Assembly: GCF_001405015.1 (NCBI RefSeq)
Contig: NZ_CYZX01000021.1
Location: 1 to 64,000, forward strand
DNA from: Clostridium disporicum
GTDB taxonomy: Bacteria > Bacillota > Clostridia > Clostridiales > Clostridiaceae
Reading direction: 5' to 3'
DNA length: 64,000 bases
Below are positions 7,836 through 16,605 of this stretch, piece after piece. Position 1 is the first letter of the stretch. Every line of letters begins with the position of its first letter. A program made the translations under genes and the position numbers. The notes below the pieces were generated by a model. That model saw nothing but the letters and a program-made list of their open reading frames with translations, was not told the origin of the DNA and did no database searches.

Positions 7836-7864
7836 TTGACAAGGAAAAAAGCATAATATAAAAT
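7836..7864 (+). promoter_or_regulatory. Sigma-A promoter of the DUF3793 unit
   Basis: TTGACA (7836-7841) - 17 bp - TAAAAT (7859-7864). A Fur box begins 10 bp downstream of the -10 element. Confidence 0.75.
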
Positions 7865-7874
7865 ATTAAGTAAT

Positions 7875-7889
7875 TGAGAATGAATATCA
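7875..7889 (+). promoter_or_regulatory. Fur box (iron repressor site)
   Basis: TGAGAAT-G-AATATCA matches the 7-1-7 Fur consensus TGATAAT-N-ATTATCA with two mismatches. It lies over the expected transcription start of the DUF3793 promoter, a position suited to repression when iron is plentiful. Confidence 0.65.
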
Positions 7890-7923
7890 ATGTTAAATAG
7901 AGGTTGGAGTATAGGAGTTAAGA

Positions 7924-8562
7924 ATGAGTACAATAGGTTTTTACAAAAGTTTAAACAATATGGAAGAAAGAGAATGTATTGAAAAGTTTTTGATTTTTAA
8001 TGCATCTCTAGTGATATCAGAAGCAAAACCGTCGGCAACAATAACGCTAAAAAAAGGTATTGATAGTATTTATGAAAAATGGTGCAAGTATGGAGAAAAA
8101 TTTTTGAAGTCTATAGACATAAACTATATTAGCTTGAGAGAATGTGAAAATGCATTAATTATTTTAGTATACGATAAAAAACAATTATCTAATTATATAT
8201 TTAAACAAGAAAATAAGCATTTTTTAAATAAGATTGGATATAGTGATGAAAATGATTTAGATATTTATTTAGAAAAATTAAAAAGAAGATATAATGAATT
8301 TAACTGCCCTCATGAATTAGGAGTTTTTTTAGGGTATCCTCTTGAAGATGTAAAAGACTTTATGAATTGTAGTACTAAGAAGTGTTTAGCTTGTGGGTAT
8401 TGGAGAGTGTATAACGATTATAGTACTGCCAAAGAAGTTTTTAATACTTACGACATGATAAAAGAAAAAACTGTGAAGTATATTTTAAAAGGGGATTCTG
8501 CTCACAAGGTATTTTGCAATTTAAAAAATATTATAAGTGAGTTGGATGGTGTAGCAGTATAA
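7924..8562 (+). CDS. DUF3793 family protein, iron-regulated
   Basis: A 212-residue protein of the DUF3793 family, of unknown function. The family signatures are CPHELGVFLGYPLEDVKDF (about residues 134-152) and the cysteine cluster CSTKKCLACGYW, which could bind a metal or cluster. It is soluble, with no signal or membrane segment. A sigma-A promoter and a Fur box lie upstream, and a DUF2325 gene follows after 43 nt. The iron link and the cysteine motif suggest a role in iron limitation; this is inference. TAGGAG precedes the ATG. Confidence 0.85.
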   Translation: MSTIGFYKSLNNMEERECIEKFLIFNASLVISEAKPSATITLKKGIDSIYEKWCKYGEKFLKSIDINYISLRECENALIILVYDKKQLSNYIFKQENKHFLNKIGYSDENDLDIYLEKLKRRYNEFNCPHELGVFLGYPLEDVKDFMNCSTKKCLACGYWRVYNDYSTAKEVFNTYDMIKEKTVKYILKGDSAHKVFCNLKNIISELDGVAV

Positions 8563-8605
8563 AAATTAACTATAATTAACCAATATAAAAGAAGGGTGAG
8601 TATGT

Positions 8606-8890
8606 ATGAGTATAGTAATTGTTGGTGGACATGATAGAATGAGCAAGCAGTATATTGATATGTGTAAAAAATATAATTGTAAGGCTAAAGTTTTTACACA
8701 GATGGAAACTGGGTTTAGAAATAAAATAGGAAAACCAGATGCGGTAATATTGTTAACAGATGTAGTATCGCATAAATTAGTATTAGCAGCTAAAAAAGAA
8801 GCAGACAAGAAAAATATAACAGTGATTAGAAATCATAAGAGTACAGTGAATTCATTAGAAACAGTAATTAAACAAATAGCATCTAATTAG
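8606..8890 (+). CDS. DUF2325 domain protein
   Basis: A 94-residue protein of the DUF2325 family, a small Rossmann-like domain starting MSIVIVGGHDRM, with DAVILLTDVVSHKLVLAAKKEA and a serine-containing C-terminal segment. No biochemical function is known to me. AGAAGGGTGA lies just before the ATG. It is in one unit with the DUF3793 gene under a Fur box and ends before a 15-bp terminator. Confidence 0.85.
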   Translation: MSIVIVGGHDRMSKQYIDMCKKYNCKAKVFTQMETGFRNKIGKPDAVILLTDVVSHKLVLAAKKEADKKNITVIRNHKSTVNSLETVIKQIASN

Positions 8891-8953
8891 AAGGTATTGA
8901 TATGCTTATAACAATTAACAAGAAAAGAGTCAATTTTATAAAGATAGACTTAT

Positions 8954-8995
8954 AAAAGTACTTATAATTAAAATGATTATAAGTACTTTTTTATT
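8954..8995 (+). terminator. Intrinsic terminator after the DUF2325 gene
   Basis: Perfect 15-bp stem (8954-8968 and 8976-8990), 7-nt loop, then a T-rich tail. Confidence 0.85.
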
Positions 8996-9031
8996 TTAAA
9001 GAAAAAGTTTGAAATATTGTTAAAAAACAAC

Positions 9032-9060
9032 TTGATAATAATTATCAATTAGTGTATATT
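9032..9060 (+). promoter_or_regulatory. Promoter of the ABC exporter pair with embedded Fur box
   Basis: TTGATA (9032-9037) - 17 bp - TATATT (9055-9060). The -35 element is part of a perfect 15-bp Fur box, TGATAAT-A-ATTATCA (9033-9047), so Fur would block RNA polymerase directly. Confidence 0.8.
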
Positions 9061-9068
9061 AAATAAGG

Positions 9069-9083
9069 TGATAAGAGTTATCA
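9069..9083 (+). promoter_or_regulatory. Second Fur box before the ABC exporter pair
   Basis: TGATAAG-A-GTTATCA matches the 7-1-7 Fur consensus with two symmetric mismatches. It lies at or just after the expected transcription start, 36 bp from the first box. Confidence 0.65.
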
Positions 9084-9115
9084 ATTAAAACGAAATATCA
9101 ATGGAGGACGATATT

Positions 9116-10915
9116 ATGATGATAAATAAAAGGTTAATTAACCTTTGTAAAGATTCAAAAAAGTATATAGCACTTACTATATTAGCAAATTGGATCGCAG
9201 TGCTATGTAATATAGTAATTATAATTTTAATAGGGCAATTTATTAATAAGATATATTTAGGAGAAAGATTAAATTTAATCAATAGTAATATTTTTGCTGC
9301 TATGGCAGAATTTAAGGTAGTTGGACCAATTTCATTATTAGGAGCAGTAGCAATAATTGTTATGTTGTTAGCTATAAGATATTTAAGCAATATTTTATAT
9401 GCTAAGTTTTCTAATGCAGCATCAGCAAATGCAAGAGTAACATTAAGAGAACTTATATATAAGAAATTATTAAAACTTGGAACAGGTTATACTTCAGTAG
9501 AAAGTACATCAGCTGTAGTACAAGTTGCAGTTGAAGGTGTAGAACAGTTAGAAATATACTTCGGTAAATATTTATCTCAATTATTCTATGCATTATTAGT
9601 ACCAGTAACACTATTTATTTTTATGAGCTTTATATCATTTAAAGCTGCATTAGTATTTATTTTATGTGTACCGCTTATACCAGTATCAATAATAGCTATC
9701 CAAAAGATTGCAAAGAGAATATTAAAAGATTATTGGAAATCTTACTCTGACTTAGGTGGAACTTTCTTAGAAAATCTTCAAGGATTAACTACTTTAAAAG
9801 TATTTAATATCGATGAAGAAAGACATGAAAAAATGAATACAGAGTCTGAAAAGTTTAGAAAGATAACAATGAAAGTTTTAAGTATGCAGCTTAATTCAAT
9901 AACTATTATGGATTTAGTAGCTTTTGGTGGAGCAGCAGCAGGAACTATAGTAGCTTTACATCAATTTAATAATGGTGAAATTCCTGTAGGAAGCTTACTT
10001 ATAATAATATTACTTTCTTCAGAATTCTTTATTCCATTAAGACTTTTAGGGTCATATTTCCATATTGCAATGAATGGTATGGCAGCTAGTGATAGAATGT
10101 TTGGAATTTTAGATGCAGAAGAAAGAGAAAAAAATATAACTGTTAAAGAAAACACTAAATTTGAAGAAATTTCAGTAGAATTAAAGAACGTTGATTTCAG
10201 CTATGATGGTGAAAGAAAAGTATTAAATAATATAAATATGGAGATTACTCCAGGTGGATTAGTTGCTATAGTAGGGGAAAGTGGTTCTGGTAAGAGTACA
10301 ATAGCATCACTTATATTAAATAATTACAAAGTAACAAGTGGAGAAATTTTATTAAACAAAAATAATATTGAAAATATATCATTAGATAATATTTATGAAA
10401 ATATAGCTTTAGTATCAACTAATAGTTATATATTTAATGGAACTATTTTAGATAACCTTTTAATGGCTAAGAAAGATGCAACTCAAGAAGAAATTGATAA
10501 AGCATTAAAAACAGCTAGATTATTTGATTTTGTAGCTGGCTTAAAAGATGGTTTATTAACAGATATTGGACAAGCAGGTAGTGCTTTATCAGGTGGTCAA
10601 AAACAAAGATTAGCATTAGCTAGAGTAATACTTGCAAATAAAGATATGATAATATTTGACGAAGCAACATCTAATATAGACGTTGAAAGTGAAGAAAGTA
10701 TTTGGGAAGCTATTTATGAACTTTCTAAAGATAAAACTATTTTAGTAATATCTCATAGATTAGCTAATGTTGTAGATGCAAAACAAATATATGTTATGAA
10801 TAAAGGTATATTAGTTGAAAATGGAACTCATGAAGAGTTAATGAATGATAAGAAACATTATTATGATATGGTTAATAAACAAAATGAATTAGAAATGATA
10901 AGGGAGGTTTGCTAA
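9116..10915 (+). CDS. Fused permease/ATPase ABC transporter, subunit 1
   Basis: A 599-residue type I exporter-fold half-transporter: about six membrane helices in the first 330 residues, then the nucleotide-binding domain with Walker A (GESGSGKST), signature (LSGGQKQR), Walker B (MIIFDEAT) and the H-loop (ISHR). Closest in style to CydC/CydD and to siderophore-import exporters such as YbtP/IrtA. The start at 9116 is set by GGAGG at 9103-9107; the ATG at 9101 overlaps that site. One nucleotide separates it from subunit 2, so a heterodimer is expected. Double Fur boxes at the promoter point to iron or siderophore/heme transport; the substrate is inferred. Confidence 0.88.
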   Translation: MMINKRLINLCKDSKKYIALTILANWIAVLCNIVIIILIGQFINKIYLGERLNLINSNIFAAMAEFKVVGPISLLGAVAIIVMLLAIRYLSNILYAKFSNAASANARVTLRELIYKKLLKLGTGYTSVESTSAVVQVAVEGVEQLEIYFGKYLSQLFYALLVPVTLFIFMSFISFKAALVFILCVPLIPVSIIAIQKIAKRILKDYWKSYSDLGGTFLENLQGLTTLKVFNIDEERHEKMNTESEKFRKITMKVLSMQLNSITIMDLVAFGGAAAGTIVALHQFNNGEIPVGSLLIIILLSSEFFIPLRLLGSYFHIAMNGMAASDRMFGILDAEEREKNITVKENTKFEEISVELKNVDFSYDGERKVLNNINMEITPGGLVAIVGESGSGKSTIASLILNNYKVTSGEILLNKNNIENISLDNIYENIALVSTNSYIFNGTILDNLLMAKKDATQEEIDKALKTARLFDFVAGLKDGLLTDIGQAGSALSGGQKQRLALARVILANKDMIIFDEATSNIDVESEESIWEAIYELSKDKTILVISHRLANVVDAKQIYVMNKGILVENGTHEELMNDKKHYYDMVNKQNELEMIREVC

Positions 10916-10916
10916 T

Positions 10917-12587
10917 ATGAAAAGAAGATCAGGCTTCCAGATAATGAAAAGGCTAATAGTTGAATTAAAACCGTTAGCTCCAATTATGCTAATAACTATA
11001 AGCATGGGTGTTATAGGATTTTTAGCAGCAATAGCAATAGCAAGCTTTGGTGCAATAGCTATAGGCACACTTATAGGAGATATAACATTCATAAGCTTTA
11101 CAGGTGCTATGGTAGTTATGGTTTTAAGTGCAGTATTTAGAGGATTTTTAAGATATGCTGAACAGTTATCTGGTCACTACATAGCATTTAAAATACTATA
11201 TATATTAAGAGATAAGATATTTGGTAAGCTTAGAAAACTTGCTCCTGCAAAACTAGAAGGTCAAGAAAAAGGTAATCTTATATCACTTATTACATCGGAT
11301 ATAGAGCTTTTAGAAGTATTCTATGCTCATACTATAGCTCCAATATCAATTGCAGTAATAACAAACAGTATAATTGCAGTAATTCTATATATGATAAACC
11401 CATGGTTTGGATTATTATCAGTAGTATTCTTCTTAATAGTAGGATTCGTTATACCATATGCTTCATCAAGTCTTGGAAAAGAAGCTGGAGTAGCTTATAG
11501 AAACATGTTTGGTGAATGTAATAACTATATACTTGATTCTTTAAGAGGGTTAAAGGAAGTTTTATTATTTGGAAATGGTGAAGAAAGATTAAAAGAGATT
11601 AATTCAAAATCTCATAGAATAAACGAAAGTCTTGATAAGATAAAAGAACATGAAGGAATAATAAGAGCTATAACTGATTTAACTATAATGGTTGCTATAT
11701 TAACTTTTGTAGGTGTAGGATTCCAACAATATTCAGTAGGAAAACTTTCATTTACATGGATGTTAGTAGGAATAGTAGTAATAGCATCATCATTCGGACC
11801 AGTAGTTGCTTTAAGTAATTTATCTAATACATTACTTCAGACTTTTGCATGTGCAGAAAGATTATTTGATCTTATAGATGAAGAACCTCATGTAGAAGAA
11901 GTTTTAGAAGGGCATGCAGTAAATGGTGATTCAATATCTTATGAAGATGTAACATTCTCTTATCCAAATAGAAAAGAAAAAATATTCGATAATACATCTG
12001 TTCATATTGAAAAAGGTGATAAGATTGCACTTATAGGTGAGAGTGGAATTGGAAAAAGTACATTTGTTAAGCTTATGATGAGATTCTGGGACGTTAATGA
12101 AGGTAAGATTAAGCTTGATAATAAGGATATTAAAGAGGTTGCAACAGACTCTATAAGAAGTAGCCAGACTTTAGTAAGTCAGGAAACATATCTATTTAAT
12201 GAATCAATTTTAGATAATATTAAAATAGGAAATATCAAAGCATCAAAGGAAGAGGTTGTAAAGGCAGCTAAAATGGCTTCAATACATGAATTTATTGAAA
12301 GTCTGCCAAAGGGATATGATACAAAAGTTGGAGAGCTTGGAGGAAATCTTTCATCAGGAGAAAAGCAGAGAATAGGTCTTGCAAGAGCGTTCTTAAGCGA
12401 TGGAGACGTATTAATATTAGATGAGCCTACAAGTAATTTAGATACTTTAAACGAAGGTGAAATTTTAAAATCTATAAAAGAAAACTGTGAGGATAAAACA
12501 ATAGTTCTTATATCTCATAGAAAATCAACTACAGCAGTATGTAATAAAACTTATAAGCTAGAAAATAGCAAGCTTGTGTTGAATTAA
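10917..12587 (+). CDS. Fused permease/ATPase ABC transporter, subunit 2
   Basis: A 556-residue partner of the preceding gene, with the same membrane-plus-ATPase layout. Walker A is GESGIGKST, the signature is the variant LSSGEKQR, and Walker B is VLILDEPT followed by ISHR. The signature variant suggests unequal ATP sites, common in heterodimeric exporters. GGGAGG lies 9 nt before the ATG, inside the end of subunit 1. A terminator follows, then another Fur-controlled unit. Confidence 0.88.
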   Translation: MKRRSGFQIMKRLIVELKPLAPIMLITISMGVIGFLAAIAIASFGAIAIGTLIGDITFISFTGAMVVMVLSAVFRGFLRYAEQLSGHYIAFKILYILRDKIFGKLRKLAPAKLEGQEKGNLISLITSDIELLEVFYAHTIAPISIAVITNSIIAVILYMINPWFGLLSVVFFLIVGFVIPYASSSLGKEAGVAYRNMFGECNNYILDSLRGLKEVLLFGNGEERLKEINSKSHRINESLDKIKEHEGIIRAITDLTIMVAILTFVGVGFQQYSVGKLSFTWMLVGIVVIASSFGPVVALSNLSNTLLQTFACAERLFDLIDEEPHVEEVLEGHAVNGDSISYEDVTFSYPNRKEKIFDNTSVHIEKGDKIALIGESGIGKSTFVKLMMRFWDVNEGKIKLDNKDIKEVATDSIRSSQTLVSQETYLFNESILDNIKIGNIKASKEEVVKAAKMASIHEFIESLPKGYDTKVGELGGNLSSGEKQRIGLARAFLSDGDVLILDEPTSNLDTLNEGEILKSIKENCEDKTIVLISHRKSTTAVCNKTYKLENSKLVLN

Positions 12588-12598
12588 TTATATGAAAT

Positions 12599-12629
12599 AA
12601 AGAGGATTTAAAAGTCCTCTTTAATTTTA
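12599..12629 (+). terminator. Intrinsic terminator after the ABC pair
   Basis: 8-bp stem AAAGAGGA/TCCTCTTT (12599-12606 and 12615-12622), 8-nt loop, with a T-rich 3' side. Confidence 0.7.
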
Positions 12630-12638
12630 ATTGTTAGG

Positions 12639-12653
12639 TGATAATGATTATCA
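12639..12653 (+). promoter_or_regulatory. Perfect Fur box
   Basis: TGATAAT-G-ATTATCA matches the 7-1-7 Fur consensus exactly. It overlaps a weak promoter (TTGTTA 12631-12636, TAATAT 12655-12660, 18 bp apart) driving the next three genes. Confidence 0.85.
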
Positions 12654-12681
12654 ATAATATTTGTGATAGGAGAAATTAATA

Positions 12682-12981
12682 ATGGGGAGAATTGATAGGG
12701 AAAAGAAAACTATTAAATTAATGATAGATATATATTGCAGAAAAAAACATGGAATGAAAGATGGGCAACTGTGTGATGAGTGTCAGGAGCTATTAGAATA
12801 TGCTCATAAAAGATTAAGTTATTGCAAATTCGGTGAAAATAAATCTACTTGTTCGAGATGTCCTATACATTGCTATAAAAAGGATATGAAGGAAAAAGTC
12901 AAAAAAGTTATGAAATTTTCAGGACCGAGACTTATAATTTATAACCCAGTAGAATTAATGAAACATGCATTAAATAAGTAG
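12682..12981 (+). CDS. Nitrous oxide-stimulated promoter family protein
   Basis: A 99-residue protein of the family named for a nitrous-oxide-stimulated promoter (PF11756). Cysteines occur in pairs and clusters (LCDECQ; SYCKF; CSRCPIHCYK), consistent with a bound metal or iron-sulfur cluster. The C-terminus PRLIIYNPVELMKHAL is typical. The biochemical role is unknown. It lies directly behind a perfect Fur box and 13 nt before the DUF454 gene, so it should be induced on iron starvation. Confidence 0.83.
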   Translation: MGRIDREKKTIKLMIDIYCRKKHGMKDGQLCDECQELLEYAHKRLSYCKFGENKSTCSRCPIHCYKKDMKEKVKKVMKFSGPRLIIYNPVELMKHALNK

Positions 12982-12994
12982 GGAGGATATTAAG

Positions 12995-13387
12995 ATGAAT
13001 AAGATAAAGAAGTATATTTATATAACTGTAGGATTAATTGCTTTTGCACTAGGGGCCATAGGGGTAGCATTACCGATATTGCCAACAACACCATTTTTGC
13101 TTTTAGCATCATTCTGTTTTGCTAGAGGATCTGAAAAATTTAATATATGGTTTACAAATACAAAAGTATATAAGAAGCATTTAGAAAGTTTTGTTAACGA
13201 AAGAGCAATGACTTTGAAACAGAAAGTGTGCTTATTAGCTTTTGCTGATTTTATGCTAGCTTTCCCAATGATATTAATAGATAATCTACATTTAAGAATA
13301 TTTTTAGTATGTCTTATACTTTTTAAACTTTATTACTTTACGTTTAGAATTAAGACTATAAAACCACAAGTGGAAAAAGTTAATTAG
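12995..13387 (+). CDS. DUF454 (YbaN-like) inner membrane protein
   Basis: A 130-residue protein with an N-terminal hydrophobic helix, the signature LPILPTTPFLLLASFCFARGSEKF (residues about 28-51) and further hydrophobic segments near the C-terminus. This is the DUF454/YbaN family, of unknown function. AGGGAGGATATT precedes the ATG. It is the middle gene of the Fur-controlled three-gene unit. Confidence 0.85.
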   Translation: MNKIKKYIYITVGLIAFALGAIGVALPILPTTPFLLLASFCFARGSEKFNIWFTNTKVYKKHLESFVNERAMTLKQKVCLLAFADFMLAFPMILIDNLHLRIFLVCLILFKLYYFTFRIKTIKPQVEKVN

Positions 13388-13417
13388 GATATATATTTAT
13401 ACAAAGGAGAAAGTATT

Positions 13418-13738
13418 ATGGAAAGAATATCGTCATCATTTTTTATGCTGGCATTAATATTATATTATATACCAAAGATTTTAAAAATTAGAAAGAATAA
13501 ATACATTAAAGCTCATATAGCTATAGGGAGCGTATCAATATTAGCAATGATAATAGCGTTAATCCAGAAATTTGGGCAACCGGATTTTATAAAATATATA
13601 GGCTTTTCTATTATAATGATATTAATAGGACTTACAGGATATTTCTTTAAAAATAATCCTAAGTTATATAGAAAGCTTCATATTATAGCTACACTATCAT
13701 TTTTCGTATATTTATTTGTAAGCATAAAATTTCTTTAA
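13418..13738 (+). CDS. Small four-helix membrane protein, Fur-controlled unit
   Basis: A 106-residue protein that is almost all hydrophobic, with about four membrane helices and short basic loops (KIRKNKYIKAH, KNNPKLYRKLH). The histidines in KAHIAIGS and RKLHIIATLS lie at helix starts and could be heme ligands, but this is speculative. I do not recognise the family. AAGGAG precedes the ATG, and it follows DUF454 by 30 nt, so it belongs to the iron-responsive unit. Confidence 0.7.
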   Translation: MERISSSFFMLALILYYIPKILKIRKNKYIKAHIAIGSVSILAMIIALIQKFGQPDFIKYIGFSIIMILIGLTGYFFKNNPKLYRKLHIIATLSFFVYLFVSIKFL

Positions 13739-13828
13739 AAATAATGTATTTAACTTATAGGGATATAGGTTAAAAATGATTTAGATAAGGCTAATATGGC
13801 AAAACTTATTAAATGAGGTGTTGCCATT

Positions 13829-15523
13829 ATGAAATCAGAGATAGATATAGATTTAAATAATCCCCTACCTTACATTTTTTTAGTTTTTATCCTATCATCT
13901 TTTTTCTATAAAACATATAGTAGTGATAAGCTGCTGGCAATTGCGATTGTCAGTGGCTTTTTTCTGTTGTTACTGTTTTATAAAGGTATTTTTATTACTG
14001 CTATTATTTCTTTATTTTTTGCAGTAGGATTATTTAATAATCATCAATTTTACAACTATATTCCAGATAATATTGAAGAGATAAGAATAGATACTATAAA
14101 ATCATACTATGTTAGAGGTAAAATTGGTGGGAGAAATGTATACTTAGACATAGAAAGTGATGAATTAGTTGTTGGAGATAAAATATTAGCAATAGGAAAA
14201 TTTAATAAAAATCTAGATTTATCTAAAGGAATAATAGGTGAGTACAAGGTTGAAAATTATAATGTTTTAAAAAAGGATTTTATAAGTTATTTATACTATA
14301 GAAGAGAAAGATTATATGAAGCAATAAAATCTAAGTTAGGGAGAAGGAAAGCAGGCTTTATTACATCAGTAGCTTTTGGATACTCTGAGGCCCTTGACAA
14401 TGAAGATAGAGATGATATGAAGGTATTTGGTATTTCACATGCTATAGCCGTCTCAGGGCTTCATATGGCTATTGTATATGGAATACTAAAGAAGCTATTT
14501 GGTAGTAAATTAAGTTTAGTTATAGCTTTAGCATATGTATTATTTACAGGGGCATCTCCGTCTACTGTGAGAGCTTATATTATGATACTGATAATGAACT
14601 TTGCTTTAGTAGTTAAGAGAAATTATAACCCAATAGCAGCGATATCTTTAGCTGGAATAATCTTATTAATAGTAAGACCATACGATTTGTTTAGTTTAGG
14701 ATTTGTTTTATCCTTTTTAGCTACTTTAGGAATAATATTATTTAATAAAAAACTAAATAAAAAATTATATAAGTTACCTAAGAAGATTAGAGAAGTAGTA
14801 TCGGTATCTATATCAGCACAAATATTGACATTTCCTATTTTAATATATAGTTTTAATGAATTTTCTCTAAATTTTTTGATAGGAAATATCTTCATAATAC
14901 CTATTATTAATATCTTAGTGCTTATAGGAAATTTACTATTGATATTTTATAAAATTACTCCAGTATTTAATTATTTATTATATCTATGTTATTGGTGTAT
15001 TAAATTTATAGATAATATAATGGACTTTTTCTGGGATTATAAAATTGATATATTATATTTAAATTTTACAATAGCATTTTTTTATTCTATTCTTATAATT
15101 TCTTATTATTTTTATAGGAAAGGTTATAAAAAGTTTATATTGCTACCGATAATATCATTAATATATATTTTTATATTAAATTATAATCCTATTCCTAATA
15201 TAAGATATTATAAAGAAGGAGCATTATTAGTTAGCTTTAGAGGTGAGAATATATTAATTCAGACAAAAGCATTAGTAGATAAAGTAAAGCTTAAAAAAAT
15301 AACTATGTCGGATAATATTTATAAAGATTTTAATGAGATAAACATAAAAGATAAAATAATAATAAAAAAGGAAGGAAAAAATTATAAATTAGAAACTGTT
15401 AAAAAAGAATATATGTTAGTGGTGAATAAAGAGAAAATAGATACTGAATATGATATAATAGATTTCAGCACAGGTGACTTGCAAGAAGTAATTATATTTG
15501 ATGATAAAGTAATTTCAAGGTGA
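13829..15523 (+). CDS. ComEC/Rec2-like membrane channel lacking the nuclease domain
   Basis: A 564-residue polytopic membrane protein of the ComEC/Rec2 competence family, which forms the DNA uptake channel. The N-terminal OB-like domain (about residues 85-150) and the competence core with AVSGLHMAIVYG and TGASPSTVRAYIMI are present. Full-length relatives exceed 700 residues and end in a metallo-beta-lactamase domain with HxHxDH; here about 100 residues follow the last helix and that motif is absent. GAGGTG precedes the ATG. It runs into holA after 19 nt. Whether it still takes up DNA is unknown. Confidence 0.85.
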   Translation: MKSEIDIDLNNPLPYIFLVFILSSFFYKTYSSDKLLAIAIVSGFFLLLLFYKGIFITAIISLFFAVGLFNNHQFYNYIPDNIEEIRIDTIKSYYVRGKIGGRNVYLDIESDELVVGDKILAIGKFNKNLDLSKGIIGEYKVENYNVLKKDFISYLYYRRERLYEAIKSKLGRRKAGFITSVAFGYSEALDNEDRDDMKVFGISHAIAVSGLHMAIVYGILKKLFGSKLSLVIALAYVLFTGASPSTVRAYIMILIMNFALVVKRNYNPIAAISLAGIILLIVRPYDLFSLGFVLSFLATLGIILFNKKLNKKLYKLPKKIREVVSVSISAQILTFPILIYSFNEFSLNFLIGNIFIIPIINILVLIGNLLLIFYKITPVFNYLLYLCYWCIKFIDNIMDFFWDYKIDILYLNFTIAFFYSILIISYYFYRKGYKKFILLPIISLIYIFILNYNPIPNIRYYKEGALLVSFRGENILIQTKALVDKVKLKKITMSDNIYKDFNEINIKDKIIIKKEGKNYKLETVKKEYMLVVNKEKIDTEYDIIDFSTGDLQEVIIFDDKVISR

Positions 15524-15542
15524 TAAGGAGAGAAAAATAATC

Positions 15543-16574
15543 TTGATAAATTTAGAACAGTTTGAAGATGAAATTAAAAAAAATAAAATAGCTAACTCAT
15601 ATATATTTTGTGGATTAGATGAAGAGTTAATCAAGGAGAGTATTGATTCGATAGTAAAAAGAACTATAAGTAAGGATTCATTAGACTTAAATTTAATAAA
15701 GCTTGATGGATTGCAAACAACTTGCCAGGAAATAGAAAATGCTTGTGAGACTATGTCTTTTTTTGGAGATAAAAAGGTTGTTATTGTTTATAGAGCCAAT
15801 TTTTTAAGAGAAAAAACAGATAAAGAAGGTACTAAAATTTATACTGAAGTTTCGAATTATGTAAAAAATATGACTCCAGATACTATCCTTATAATGTATT
15901 ATTTATTTAATGATAAAAGAGAAAATCCTAAAAAAAATAAAAAGTTATCAAGTTTAGATAAATATATGAAGGTAGTTCATTGTGATAAATTAAAAAAAGA
16001 CAAATATTATAAGAAAATTGAAGATATGTTTAAAGATAAAGGAAGAGCTATTGGTAAAATTCAAGTTAAATATTTTGCAGATAAAGTAGCTAATAATTTT
16101 GACATTATTAAAAGAGAAATAGAAAAATTAGATGCATATGCATGGGGGAGAGAAATAACAAAAGAAGATATAGATAAATTATTAAATTCTAAAAGTGAAG
16201 ATGATATATTTGATTTAGTTGAATACATATCACAAAGAAAAGTCGAAAAAGCGTTAGATTTATTAGATGAATTATTATTTAAGGCAGATCAGCACATGCT
16301 TATAATAACATCTATACAAAATCATTTTAAGAGATTGTATGAATTTAAGGTGTATTTATCTAAGGGTAAAAGAGTAGACTTTTTTATGAGTAAATACAGA
16401 TTACCACAATTTGTGTGTGAAAAAATAATGAATCAATGTCAAAAATTTAATTTAAAACAATTAAATGAGCTTATAAAGATATGTGTTGATACAGAAAATA
16501 AATTAAAATCATCAGCATCAGATAAGCAAACTGAAATGGAACTTATGCTTTTTAAAACATTTATGGTAAAATAA
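15543..16574 (+). CDS. holA: DNA polymerase III subunit delta
   Basis: A 343-residue clamp-loader subunit that opens the sliding clamp at the replication fork. Normal family length, with the N-terminal AAA-like fold lacking a Walker A motif (as expected for delta) and helical domains II and III (NQCQKFNLKQLNELIKICVD). The start is TTG at 15543, 12 nt after AAGGAG. It follows comEC, as in many Firmicutes, and converges with rpsT across a two-way terminator. Confidence 0.92.
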   Translation: MINLEQFEDEIKKNKIANSYIFCGLDEELIKESIDSIVKRTISKDSLDLNLIKLDGLQTTCQEIENACETMSFFGDKKVVIVYRANFLREKTDKEGTKIYTEVSNYVKNMTPDTILIMYYLFNDKRENPKKNKKLSSLDKYMKVVHCDKLKKDKYYKKIEDMFKDKGRAIGKIQVKYFADKVANNFDIIKREIEKLDAYAWGREITKEDIDKLLNSKSEDDIFDLVEYISQRKVEKALDLLDELLFKADQHMLIITSIQNHFKRLYEFKVYLSKGKRVDFFMSKYRLPQFVCEKIMNQCQKFNLKQLNELIKICVDTENKLKSSASDKQTEMELMLFKTFMVK

Positions 16575-16575
16575 T

Positions 16576-16600
16576 AGCCGGTGATTATTCACCGGCTTTT
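16576..16600. terminator. Bidirectional terminator between holA and rpsT
   Basis: GC-rich stem AGCCGGTGA/TCACCGGCT (16576-16584 and 16589-16597) with loop TTAT. T runs follow on both strands. Confidence 0.85.
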
Positions 16601-16605
16601 ATTTA

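Noticed and set aside
14623..14895. Minus-strand frame inside comEC
   Set aside because: Overlaps a conserved membrane protein and shows no start site.
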